The notes beneath the pieces are model-generated. The model was not told the origin of the DNA, searched no databases, and worked only from the letters and a program-made list of their open reading frames with translations. Position numbers and translations under genes: made by a program. DNA of 64,000 bases from Phallusia mammillata (taxonomy: Eukaryota; Chordata; Ascidiacea; Phlebobranchia; Ascidiidae): positions 124,001-188,000 of the forward strand of contig QLIY01000194.1 of NCBI GenBank assembly GCA_003260075.1, in the 5' to 3' direction. Below, piece after piece: positions 28,045 to 37,260 of the stretch; the stretch's first letter is position 1; each line of letters begins with the position of its first letter.

Positions 28045-30575
28045 TTGTGGGGTTCAGCAGCGCGTGGCGTCCCTCGGCGCCTGATGCGGCCCTGCTGGCC
28101 CCGTGACCACAGCGAGATACAGTTTCGATGCTTAAGCATGCGATCAGGTGCGTGATTTTACTTGGCACACGTACAACCAAGTCTTAAAGCGAGCGTGAAG
28201 GTGATGGATGCCCGTTAAACGGAGATGTTCTTTGCAGCGGTACTTATAACAGCAAACTGCGGTTTAACGACCGAGAAATGGAGGGCCTTAATGGGTGGTT
28301 GAACGCAGGCCGCAACATTATCACTTGACACTGTATCTATGAATGTGAAAACACTTATAAATAGAGCTCTATTGTTTCAGCGTACCGCGGTGTGAATGCA
28401 GGTGCGACCACAACGTGTCAACTTCGATGCGACTCGTTGCACATGCAACGGTCGGTGAGGACACATCCTAGAAGCCTTACCCTTTGCTGACCTGAACATA
28501 TAAATAAAAGGAAGGCTGACAGTACTAGTCAAAACCTTAAATTCCGATTTATCTTGGCCACAATCTTCAAGAAAATAAGAAAATTAACGCAAAAGAAGCG
28601 CGTTAATATAAGATTATTCGTCTTTAAAAGTCTACAAAGAGTTGTTTCACAGTACAACAGCGCGATAACGGACGGGAACGGGGGAAGCGAGGTGTAGAGA
28701 ATGACATCCGAGCGGACTCGGCGTATGTTTTGACGACAAACTGTGTATGGAAGTGCGTTAGCTCAGGGTGTGAGTGAACCATTGTCACCAGCAAATGGTT
28801 CGTCACTTTGCCTGTTGACGACTACAAATTACTCACTCCATTGGCAACAAACTTCTGTCGATTCCAAGCGCTTAGGTTACATGTCGCAAGCAAAGACAAG
28901 AAATTAAGCTTTAACATACTTTCAGAGTTAGACAATCGTCGGATTGGACCCACTCTATAACACATCGGGTGACCTGCTTGATGACAGACGTAAGTACCTA
29001 TTGAAGGCCAGCAAAAAATACAACCACCACACCACAGGTGCAAGTGGTAATGAGTAGGGTTACATCATTTTCGTTTAATTCGCATTTCTTGCAACATCTG
29101 CATGTTTTATGTGTTGTATTTTGTTTATACCTATAACGATCAGTTATAAAGACGACAAACTGTTGAGATTCTTAATCTACGTTTGACTGATAAAAACTTG
29201 TTCTGCAGCAATCCAACAAATGTACTTTAAAATGTGGACAGGCGAATATAAGTAACCCGGATATGCGTTGCTGGGTAACTTACTGAAGGCAACGACCCTT
29301 AGGATACATACAGAGTCGAGCTTTGTGGTTTCATGTTCAAGTGCAAGTGTTTCGATGCGCTCCGAGTAGCACCCCACACGACGAAGTCAGTATTATCACA
29401 CGCCTGTATGCCAAACAATACCCCGTAGCCCACGGGAACTGGTCAGAGCAAAAATCGTGGTAAAATTGGTGGCAGTTATTAAAATTGCGGTTCCTTATTG
29501 GAATTGGCGTTTATTAACCACCTCGGTTGATATAGCGTTTTTTGATTTCGTGCCTACTGTTATGGCGGGCGCTGTCATTGCGCAGACACAACATTCATGC
29601 GCCATGTGATTAGCAGTCCATTTTATCGAAATAAATAGTCTGGCGAAGTTTGCAAATGCCACAGAACAACGAGGCACAGCGTTTTGATAAGCACAGAGTG
29701 GAACTCCGGCGGATGGACAGGAAACCTTAGCTGGCATTCCAAACTTCCCGCGCACTAAAACTCCTTCTTCCTGCTCTTTAGACTAGACGCAAGTCAGGTC
29801 TTGCAGTAGGAAAAGAACGAAACAAAAAGTGAATTGTTTGCAATCGCAAGAAGCCGCAGCCATAAAATAATCGAAGCTCATATCACCTTAACACCCGTTT
29901 GGCTCTGCGTGCCGACCGCAAATCGTCGTGGATTGCACTGGCGGTAAGCTAAAGAAGCAACAGAAGCGCTAGGAATTCGGGATGAGCCCTCATGAGACAA
30001 AGCGTTAACCCCAGCTCAAGTGAGGAACGGTCGCGCGTGGCGCAATTTAACGCCCAACATATCCATTCAAGGCAAATCGTCGTGACCGCGATGGCCGTGT
30101 TGCGCTCCGTATAAGAACCAACACAATGGTTATGGATTATAGCATCTGATGTCGGAGCATATACCATAAGTAGGGAAAAAGTTCAGTTGCCCCTTATCTG
30201 TATGTTGGATCTGTACACACGACAATACGCCACGACCGCATGCGACGATATCTTCACGGTCGTTGTAAATGCGAGCGTTGGTAAAAGTGCTGGGTTCCTT
30301 CGATTTTGGACAGAAACGCGACAAAATGTGTAAAGAAATGCGTTTGCCTGTAGGCTTAAATTGGCAAAGTATAATTTCATTACCAAGCGATACAGATAAA
30401 AAGTCAATTCATACGTCCAATATACGATTGTAAAAAACATTTAACGTCTTAAACTCAAGTCCATTACGAAAGGCTGGCAATAATCCCTCGAAGTCGATTG
30501 TATTTACATACACGAGTAAAAGTCGGCAATAAGCTCTCCAAACGGCAAGCGCGTTAACAAGCCAAACGACCCAGC

Positions 30576-30628
<53 letters not shown>

Positions 30629-32900
30629 GCGATTAACAAGTACAGGCCGAAAGTGGCTTTTAATAAACCGCCACAAATCTATTACTTTACGAGCATTCGC
30701 AATGTGCTGCTGGTTGGTCAGAGTTGTTCGACCACCGGCATAAATACCTTAACGAGCACCGTCACGGCAATGCCCGCTTCCGCAAAGATCACGAAGCAGC
30801 GACCAGTCGTAACTTTCGACAAACTGCCGCCACGTTTTTAGTCCCTCGGGCGCAGGTCGGATTCGCTTCGTTTAATGGTCACTTTGCGTATGCCGCCTGA
30901 AATTACTGTGTTCGTCGATAACGCAACGCATGGCTGGCAAAGATAAACTTTTCCGAGGTGCGTATTTGGTCATGTTTCGACTTGCTAAGGCGGTAAAAAC
31001 CGTTTCACCACTCATGCTTTGTTCTCTCCGAATATTAAATACGAAAATTTAAAGCTTTGTGTGCAATACCCAAACACAAATAAAAGGATATTTTACACAG
31101 TAAAAACACTAATACGTCAGAAGTTTTTTTAAAAGGTTTCCAATACAGGTAGGAAATTGGAAATGATAAGCTGTAAACATCATAACGCAATCCTCAAGCG
31201 GTTGAGCCCAATGATGACCTGGCGTTGAGCCAACTATTCGGGCAGTGCAGAAAAGGCCATATTTTTCGTAGCAATGCTGGTATTGGTAGCGGAGGTAGGA
31301 CTAACCGTGCATGAACAGTGGATAGTTGTTGACATACCTGGAGTGCCTTTTATCGACACACACAGGCGTGCGCGCTGGGGGCCAGTGAAAAGATCGTGAC
31401 ATTTAATAAAGGCGTGCAAGTCGAACTGCGCTAGTCATCAGCCCGGCGAAACAGGGGTCTGAATATTTAGGGCGATTTTGTTGGCTTGGAAAGATATAGT
31501 GTCCTTGCAGGTGACACTCAACGGGTGTCGACGGCGTAAGAATGGCTACGCGACGCGATGAGCGTGTACGAAACGTCAGGAAGCCCAGCGACCGTGGGTC
31601 AGACAAGCCGGAAACCAAGAAACACGGCGCATCATAAAATGCACCAGAGGCCTTGATCAGCGCTCATGACGAAAAACGCACAGGTGTGCTCTGTGGGCGA
31701 CTGACGAAATGCGCGGCCGCACGCGGGACTTGTACGCTCCGACAACGGCCTTTCTCTGTCGCTTAACTCGATGTTTTAGCCAAAATTTCAAGATCGGGTT
31801 ACTGTCGCGCGCGTTGTTCTCAGGGGCAAAACATTACACACATGAGTCATGAGAAAGCGATTACACTAACGCTGGCTGACCTTCAATGACGGCTTGCGTG
31901 TTCTCCAAGTTGGTCAGCGTTATGTGAACCACTGAAGTTGAAAGCACCAGCCTGTTGTTTATGCGATTGACGAAAAATATTCTTGTGTCCTCTTTGTTTA
32001 CCTGGTTGTAAATGTTCAAACGTTTAGGATTAATGGCAAGAATACATATTTTTCTGCATTGTTTATACTTGTTGAACATATTGTTTTGAAATTGTCTACA
32101 CAAGCCTACTATGAAAAACAGTGTAATGGAAAACACACCATGAAGTTGTAATTATATGACATCCTTGTTTTTAAAACAAAAAGTCATTTAAATATTGTTT
32201 GCACTTACATCTGAATCGCAGTACATAATATTTCCAAGACCATAGATGTTCACAAATTTTTGCTTGTACACAAGACCCATGGCACCATGCTGCTTTGAGG
32301 TTATTAGATCTTGGGCAAACTTTTGGCCTTTCATTATTCTCCAGATCTGAAAATGATGTTTAATGCAATGTTTGTTGACACAACTCACAAGAGAAGTGTG
32401 TTATGGTTACACTGGTAGCCAATTATAAGCGAGTTTGTATAATTGGAGCACAAATCAGATTTAAGATGACCATTGTTGACAGACAAATAATCTCTAAATC
32501 CCCATTTAATTGGTCAACAAATGCAACCCAATTATAGACAGACAGTCCAAATTATACAAAACACTCTGTTGTATGGCTTTGAATTCATACTAAAACTGTT
32601 AAAAAATACCTGGACTGAGCATTTGTATGATCCTGCTTTTTTGCCATCACATTTTTCCACTGTTGCCGTTAGAATTAATTTCGAAGTTGCATTTTTTTCT
32701 ATGGTAGTTTGATCCAAACAGTTGGTAGCTCGCTTTCCAGGCATGGACAACATTACACCTCTTGCAAACCGTCCTGCATCCACTCCCAATGACAGATGAG
32801 CAATACATAGTACAACAATGGCAAGTGATTTTATTGCAAAAAAATTCTTGGATAAATCCCATAATGTACAGAAATGTAGATTTATGTTTCGACAAGTCAT
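1..32900 (-). CDS. AGRN: Agrin, 5' part of the gene (24 exons, 3' end outside window)
   Basis: Secreted extracellular-matrix proteoglycan core protein, read right to left. Exons (start to end on minus): 32900-32610, 32346-32209, 32001-31881, 14228-14193, 13793-13563, 8450-8211, 7837-7660, 7388-7324, 7239-7118, 7053-6956, 6590-6412, 5893-5651, 5286-5139, 5063-4987, 4843-4758, 4358-4235, 4173-4038, 3636-3518, 3135-3055, 2559-2395, 2106-1954, 1712-1582, 722-617, 249-1. All junctions are GT-AG and phase-consistent, giving about 1,172 codons. Domain order NtA, follistatin/Kazal repeats, two laminin-EGF modules, a follistatin/Kazal module, then a Thr-rich linker is diagnostic of agrin. The second SEA, EGF and LamG modules expected in agrin would lie left of the window. 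Compared with vertebrate agrin, it has seven rather than eight follistatin modules before the laminin-EGF pair and an extra internal SEA domain. Seen: exons and motifs. Known: family architecture. Inferred: orthology, very likely. Confidence 0.93.
1954..2559 (-). CDS. AGRN: Agrin exons 20-21: two laminin-type EGF modules
   Basis: Exon 20 (2559-2395): CNCNEFGSYETTC, GQCVCRPGVGGVKCDRC, then GYWNF and SGC. Exon 21 (2106-1954): CRCNPLGSIRDDC, GRCSCKENVSGTKC and THC. Cysteine spacing and the GVxGxKCDxC core are laminin-EGF type. One module per exon, both phase 1, as for classic modular exons. Confidence 0.9.
3055..5893 (-). CDS. AGRN: Agrin exons 12-19: follistatin/Kazal modules 4-7 and Cys-rich linker
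   Basis: Module 4 (5893-5651) starts well (EQCSHGARC) but its Kazal half lacks the usual VCGSDGxTY signature. Module 5 (exons 13, 14): GEGQSC, PVCTVDGQTF, then SECEVQRHNC and HDGPC. Module 6 (exons 15, 16): CDGVTCAPGEQC, PVCGTDGVTYDNEC, MGPC. Module 7 (exons 17, 18) opens with an acidic Gly/Ser stretch (SGEGSGGDGC) and has EVCGSDGKTYANAC. Exon 19 (3135-3055) encodes the linker with RYGCCEDGVTAAKG, matching a GCC-D-TAA-G segment that in vertebrate agrin lies just before the first laminin-EGF module; this is a strong orthology mark. Confidence 0.87.
6412..7239 (-). CDS. AGRN: Agrin exons 9-11: internal SEA domain
   Basis: Residues about 434-566, spread over three exons (7239-7118, 7053-6956, 6590-6412). 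The pattern is that of an SEA domain: VRGSVGIKADSQ opens the fold, TQQFQKFVEDMEAVVNG forms the first helix, GEFTVTGSRPGSVVLIFKAY gives the core strands, and a later helix contains AWIYKRLFDPINGAIINAVL. Gly500-Ser501 (6978-6973) sits in the RPGSVV motif, which in many SEA domains is the self-cleavage site. In vertebrate agrin the SEA domain lies after the ninth follistatin module; here this one sits between modules 3 and 4. The domain call rests on motif and predicted fold order only. Confidence 0.75.
7324..8450 (-). CDS. AGRN: Agrin exons 6-8: follistatin/Kazal modules 2 and 3
   Basis: Exon 6 (8450-8211) carries a whole module: LCADVQCGNSAEC, a short CVCPTC segment, PLCGSDQVSYRSEC and a final LAC. 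Exons 7 and 8 (7837-7660, 7388-7324) share module 3: NPCEVFNGT, CCDTFPC, LVCGNDGNSYASEC and, across the intron, HACKTGRSL to PGLC. The spliced codon at 7660/7388 is AG+A (Arg). Module 3 has a longer first half than usual. Confidence 0.87.
8451..13562 (-). other. Agrin intron 5, no gene seen
   Basis: About 5.1 kb between follistatin modules 1 and 2. Short open frames exist on both strands but none shows a recognisable domain or a consistent splice partner. From about 8.9 kb on, the base composition is visibly less AT-rich and richer in CpG than the flanking exon-bearing part. Confidence 0.6.
13563..13793 (-). CDS. AGRN: Agrin exon 5: follistatin/Kazal module 1
   Basis: Residues about 196-272. 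Canonical follistatin-type module: an EGF-like half (PCMNVLCGYGASC) and a Kazal half with LCGSDGITYPNEC and the closing KPCG. It is the first module after NtA, as in vertebrate agrin (CGFGAVC there). The exon is flanked by a 4.7-5.1 kb intron downstream and by the microexon upstream. Confidence 0.9.
14193..14228 (-). CDS. AGRN: Agrin exon 4, 36-nt microexon (linker)
   Basis: A 36-nt exon between a good acceptor (TTTTGCAG) and donor (GTATGT). It encodes the Lys/Pro-rich linker KSIVEPPKKKP and joins NtA exon 3 (phase 1) to follistatin exon 5 (phase 1) without shifting the frame. Vertebrate agrin also has a Pro-rich linker between NtA and the first follistatin module. Because its length is a multiple of three it could be skipped without frameshift. 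Confidence 0.75.
16051..16063. repeat. C13 run in agrin intron, possible gap placeholder
   Basis: Thirteen C residues. Unlike the ten-C runs further right, the two flanks are not copies of each other. Confidence 0.5.
27992..28044. repeat. C53 run in agrin intron, possible gap placeholder
   Basis: Fifty-three uninterrupted C residues, no interruptions and no slippage-type imperfect edges. Flanks differ from each other. Either an extreme homopolymer or an assembly gap whose unknown bases were written as C. Confidence 0.55.
30577..30626. repeat. C50 run in agrin intron, possible gap placeholder
   Basis: Exactly fifty C residues. The round number and perfect purity resemble a default gap length. 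Flanks are unrelated. Confidence 0.55.
31881..32900 (-). CDS. AGRN: Agrin exons 1-3: signal peptide and NtA domain
   Basis: Residues 1-183. The ATG at 32900 gives a basic/polar start followed by a hydrophobic run (FFAIKSLAIVVLCIAHLSLG), a good signal peptide that may end near residue 42. Residues about 55-183 match the N-terminal agrin (NtA) domain, known in vertebrates as the laminin-binding module: LILTATVEKC, then YKCSVQ joined across the intron to IWRIMKG, and EDTRIFFVN followed by ITLTNLEN. Exon phases are 0, 0 and 1. An alternative start at an internal Met would lose the signal peptide, so the first ATG is preferred. Presence of NtA identifies the secreted, basement-membrane form; the transmembrane NtA-less isoform known in vertebrates would need a different first exon, which I did not find. 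Confidence 0.9.
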
Positions 32901-34056
32901 TGTGCTTTTTGCAACCTTGTCTCAAATGTTTAGTTCCAATATATTTGACTGCTAATCCACAACAGCCCTTTGTGCTTGTAGAACACTCTTGTTGAGTTAT
33001 TCCATTTCAAAAACAGCAAGAAAATAATTTGTATACAGCACCCTAAAGTCAACAAAATTCTGGTAATAGTCACAAGACAGTTTGAAGTATAACCACAAAT
33101 CCACAATGCTATTGATAACATGTTTAGCTGTCATATAGAGACATGTTCTGTGAACTTCCTTAACATATTAATCTTTCCAGTTTTATTACATTATATACTT
33201 ATTACTGATGTTATGTATACATAAGTCCTTTACATGGAGCAAACGTTGAATTGCTGTACGCTTCTTAAACTATAGGCGCCTTCAGTATGAATTCTACTTC
33301 ATCTAATGTGTGCAACTGTGCACCACACAAAAACTAACAATCTTAACCTTCCAAATCTTTTTACATATCTCGGTTTCATCTGTAGCCAGGTTCCACTTTA
33401 AAACGTCAAGTTACCAGTAAATAGGAGACACTGTTTCAATCAACAACATACGTCAGCGCTAACAACCGCTCACATACCTCGACGTTTTCTCCCTCTCTGC
33501 TAACATTACGAAGGGCAAAGGCCCGCGACTACTCAACGGTTGGCTGCAGGCCGTGGAAACTAAACGTTAAAACTGTTTGGTGTCTACCCTTCTGGCGCAA
33601 AAGCACGATACAGTCTTTTAGTGTCTTCTAGCGGCGATAGTTTTGTGCGCTTGTGGTGGTTTCTGCATATACTCAGTAGCTCATTTTCCCGCGCAATGAT
33701 AACCCACAACATATTGTTTTAATTCACAAGCAAAAGTATCGATGATGTCGTCCTGATTCCTATTTCCATGCAGACATATTTCCAATTATTTTCTTTCAAC
33801 GAGTTGACATAAAACAAGTCCAAGATTTCGTCGCACACCTTAATTTACAGAATGAACATTTTTCTTTTTTAACGACTAAACTTGCCTCGACAAACTTATC
33901 TCTGGCTCACCAAGTTCTCTGTTATGGAGCCTGAGGAGTAAGCTTCGTATAACGCTACATGCAGGTTACCTAAGACTAGAATGGGACTACTTATCGAAAC
34001 GTAATTTATAGTTAAGTTACATCGACGCAATGTTTATTTTTGCAAGATGTGATGAC

Positions 34057-34110
34057 CAGTGGTTCTTAACCTAGTTTCGATCGAACCTTGGGGGTTTCGC
34101 CAACGAAGAA
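34057..34110 (+). mobile_element. Lone hAT-like terminal sequence, other end not found
   Basis: Begins CAGTGGTTCTTAACCTAG, typical of short hAT-family elements. I did not find the matching inverted end or a second copy of the preceding GTGATGAC within the next few hundred bases, so it is a fragment or degraded copy. The right boundary is arbitrary. Confidence 0.4.
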
Positions 34111-35312
34111 ACATAACAAAGAACATTGTGCGCAATGGGAAGTATTTACTCAGCAAAAACTAATTTCGAACCTTCCGTAATTCTGTATTGTTGTCGATTA
34201 TAGTGATTGGTTTAATTCAGTGCTGATTTAGTTTGATTTTAAATTTTTGCCTCTTTTATGGCTCCGCGCCTAAAAGTTCTTGCTTAAAAAGTTTTGTCCC
34301 TGCTTAAAGACGAAATCATGTGGTACTCTCCAACACGGCTGTAGGCCTATACAGCTTTCAAAACACAAAATAGGCTAGGATTATAATATCCAATAAATAA
34401 TGTCATGCAGAATATTTGTTTATCTGCATGGCTGTTGCATAAAACCACGCAAAAACAATAGAAACAATCGCTTTTATGTCAATCGGTATACCTGACTAAA
34501 GTAGTTGCTTTAAATTGCTTTAACCGGAGGCAGGCCTATTTAGGTCTATACCACCATTATTTATGCCTTTACCACCATACCACCGTTTTTTTAACAAAAA
34601 CTGCAGACATCTAGACGGAAAATCTAGATATCACTGTAGTCCACCAGACCCCAAAGTTTCGGACATTATGAGTGTTATTGAAAACTTTCATTAATCCCTG
34701 TTTAGATCCTATAAATCGCGCTCATTTTCAAAATTAAATGTTTTCTTGTCCAAATTTATTAAATCAGAGGCGAAAATCTATTGCAAATATAAGAGGAGAG
34801 GACTTTTTATTTCAGAATTATTTTTTTGGTAATCTCACCAAAAGTTAAAAACGTAATGATGGCACAATACGCTTTCACAGCTTAAAACGGATTTTTTTAC
34901 CAAATGATTAGCCATTAAACCCAGTTTCGAATTGCACGTGAACTGTTCGGGGACATTCTGCCACATTTGTGTTCCAGCTTTACTTTTTTTACAGTGAATT
35001 ATTTCCACCAGTGGCCCCTAAAGTATATCTAAAATAACCGACCCTAATTTTGGATCAATTTTTAAAAGAATTTTTAGGAAATAGCTATTCGTGAAAATCC
35101 TGGTAAAAATGATCTATTAAGGAAGGCTAGGCCTGTTTTAGCCAATTACATTGGATTTTCTAGAAAGTTAAAAACCAATGGGTTATGGTAGTTTTGTTAA
35201 TTGCTATGCTTAAATATTATGTTTTGCAGTTCGCCAACTAAACCTCCTCACAAGATCAACATTATCACCAAAACTCAGTTAGATCCGAAACATGGAAACG
35301 CATTGTTTGAAG

Positions 35313-35825
35313 CAGGGAGTCGAACCGTTTGTCATATGGGTTCAGGTTCGGTTCGGGTTTCACTTGGTTTTGTTTTTAAGGGTTCGGGTTCGGTTCAGGT
35401 TTTTAAAAATGTATATTTTCGGTTTCGGGTTTTGTTCCGGTTTGGGCAAATTATACGGTCCGAACCGGTTTGCGGTTTTTAAACCGGTTCAAATTTGTAT
35501 TCGCTTTTGTTTAATTCTACCCATCATCTACCTGGCCTTACCAAACTCAAAAAAGTGTCCGTGCACTATTATTATGTACACGCCCTATAAGTGTTATCTC
35601 GTGTATTCTTTAGTGCGCTGTTTTGAAAAAAAATCACAAAATATAAAACAGACTGACTGCATTTTTTTACCGGTTCGGGTCCAACGCCAAACCAAATATG
35701 GGGTTCAACTCCGGTTCGGGTTTTTAGAAAATCGTAATTAGCGGTTCGGGTTCGGTTCGGGTTTAATGAAATTCACCGCTCAAACCGGTTCGCGGGTTCG
35801 GGTTCAGTTCCGGTTCGACTCCCTG
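35313..35825. mobile_element. 513-bp hAT-like MITE with GGTTCGG subrepeats
   Basis: Perfect terminal inverted repeats (CAGGGAGTCGAACCG at both ends) flanked by identical 8-bp target duplications GTTTGAAG at 35305-35312 and 35826-35833. The 8-bp duplication is the hAT hallmark. Subterminal regions are packed with GGTTCGG/GGTTCGGG units on both arms, plausible transposase-binding repeats. No transposase frame, so non-autonomous. Confidence 0.88.
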
Positions 35826-37260
35826 GTTTGAAGGTCATGCAGTTAGCTAAAATATACAAGATATTAGAGCTCATCTTAATACATTTGCTGCCACAAAATA
35901 AGCTAGCTATGTTAGTTTAGAAGTGTGATTTGGTTAGGAAGTTTTTTTTACAGTATTCCTAATCATATTGATGCATTGACTCTTGTCATTCATAAATGTC
36001 GAAAAACCTTGGCATTTTTGGCATAAAAAAGCATTTGATTTGTTAAATCGGTTAAAGAAACTTTAAAACTCAAACTAACACATCCAGGATACTAGCAGAA
36101 AGCCTACAATAGTAAACCATATAGTGTAGAACTTTTACAAACTTAAATTCCACTTGCCGACGCTAGTGTACCGGTATTACATCGTTTTGTTTAGCATGTT
36201 TTTTCCCTTCTAACAACTAAACGGAAACCTTTGAAAACCACACACAACGGGTAAATCGATTTAATATTGTTACAGTTACCATGGCAAGCACAAATCTTGG
36301 TCAATAATATGGGTATTTTACTTGAAATTCAATAAAACGCTTTAAATTGCCGAATTTGGCGACATCTTGTGTTCAAAATTAACGTTTTTCCTAAACACTC
36401 GAACAGTCGCTTCGTCAGAATCGTCACGACTCGCGATCATTTCATTTGTTGAGAATTGAAAACTGGTTTGGATTTGGAGTTATGGGTTTGTGCTTGGGTG
36501 AGCTGGTTGACTTGTGGCGTGTGTCTTTTTTATCGTTTTGTCTAAATCACTACGTATGAAATTACTATCATAAGAAAAGTAGAGAGGATCTTTGTTTGCT
36601 ATACTACACATGCAGTGCCATGAGTGAGACTTGAGAGGTAAAATTAAAAAGCTGCTTTTTTCTGAGTTTATGTAACACTTTTCACGAGTCACACTTCTGT
36701 GAATAATATGTTGTGTTTTAAACATATGAAGTATATGTCACATAGAACTTATTCTAAAATTTTTGTTGCATCTGTTGTGTTATTAGTTCTTTGATCCTTA
36801 TACTAAGCAATGTTTGATTAACTGAATGTTAATATATTTATGAAAGTTTCAGGGATGCCAATTTTTTGTTAAAAGAAAATAAAAGTTGTGGTTTAGGTCT
36901 ATTTAGAATTTATGTAGTTACAATTTGTTGACTTTTGCTGTATTAAATTCTTTAAAGAGAATGAAATATATCTCTAATTGTTGTGATTGTCTCTACCATT
37001 GATCATCACAGGATGCAGTAACTTGATATTTAGGTTTTAACTTATGACCTTTTTTGAGTACTGTTTGATTCAGTAACATGTTAAGAGTTACAGTTTGGTT
37101 TGTTGCGAACATCTGTCAACTTTATGCCTACTGCAATTAATACATATCTTCATACCTTATTGTGGCAGATAAATAGGATTAAAAAAAATTGTTAACAAAG
37201 CATTTATCGGTTTATATGATTTGATTTTACTGGAATTATCGTGCCAGATAGAGCACAACT

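Larger units (their letters stand above)
14229..31880 (-). other. Agrin intron 3, about 17.7 kb, no gene recognised
   Basis: Bounded by the NtA donor (exon 3 ends 31881) and the microexon acceptor (exon 4 starts 14228). Contains C runs at 16051-16063, 27992-28044 and 30577-30626. Scattered open frames up to about 146 codons (for example 25474-25914 plus, 24259-24657 plus) show no domain I recognise and overlap open frames on the other strand, as expected in moderately GC-rich noncoding DNA. No tRNA, rRNA or transposase gene was found. Confidence 0.6.
32901..37260. other. Divergent intergenic region between agrin and FARP
   Basis: About 4.4 kb separating two genes that point away from each other, so it should hold the agrin promoter (right of 32,900) and the FARP promoter (left of 37,261). 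AT-rich, with a complete MITE at 35313-35825 and a lone transposon-like end at 34057. No further gene is supported; open frames at 35201-35741 lie inside the MITE. Confidence 0.6.

Noticed and set aside
27992-30626. Poly-C runs read as polyglycine-coding or as functional i-motifs
   Set aside because: The fixed-length C10 pattern elsewhere makes gap placeholders more likely, and the frames through them are not genes.
35201-35741. Plus-strand frames of 93 and 149 codons between agrin and FARP
   Set aside because: They lie mostly in the MITE and encode low-complexity repeats of the GGTTCGG units.
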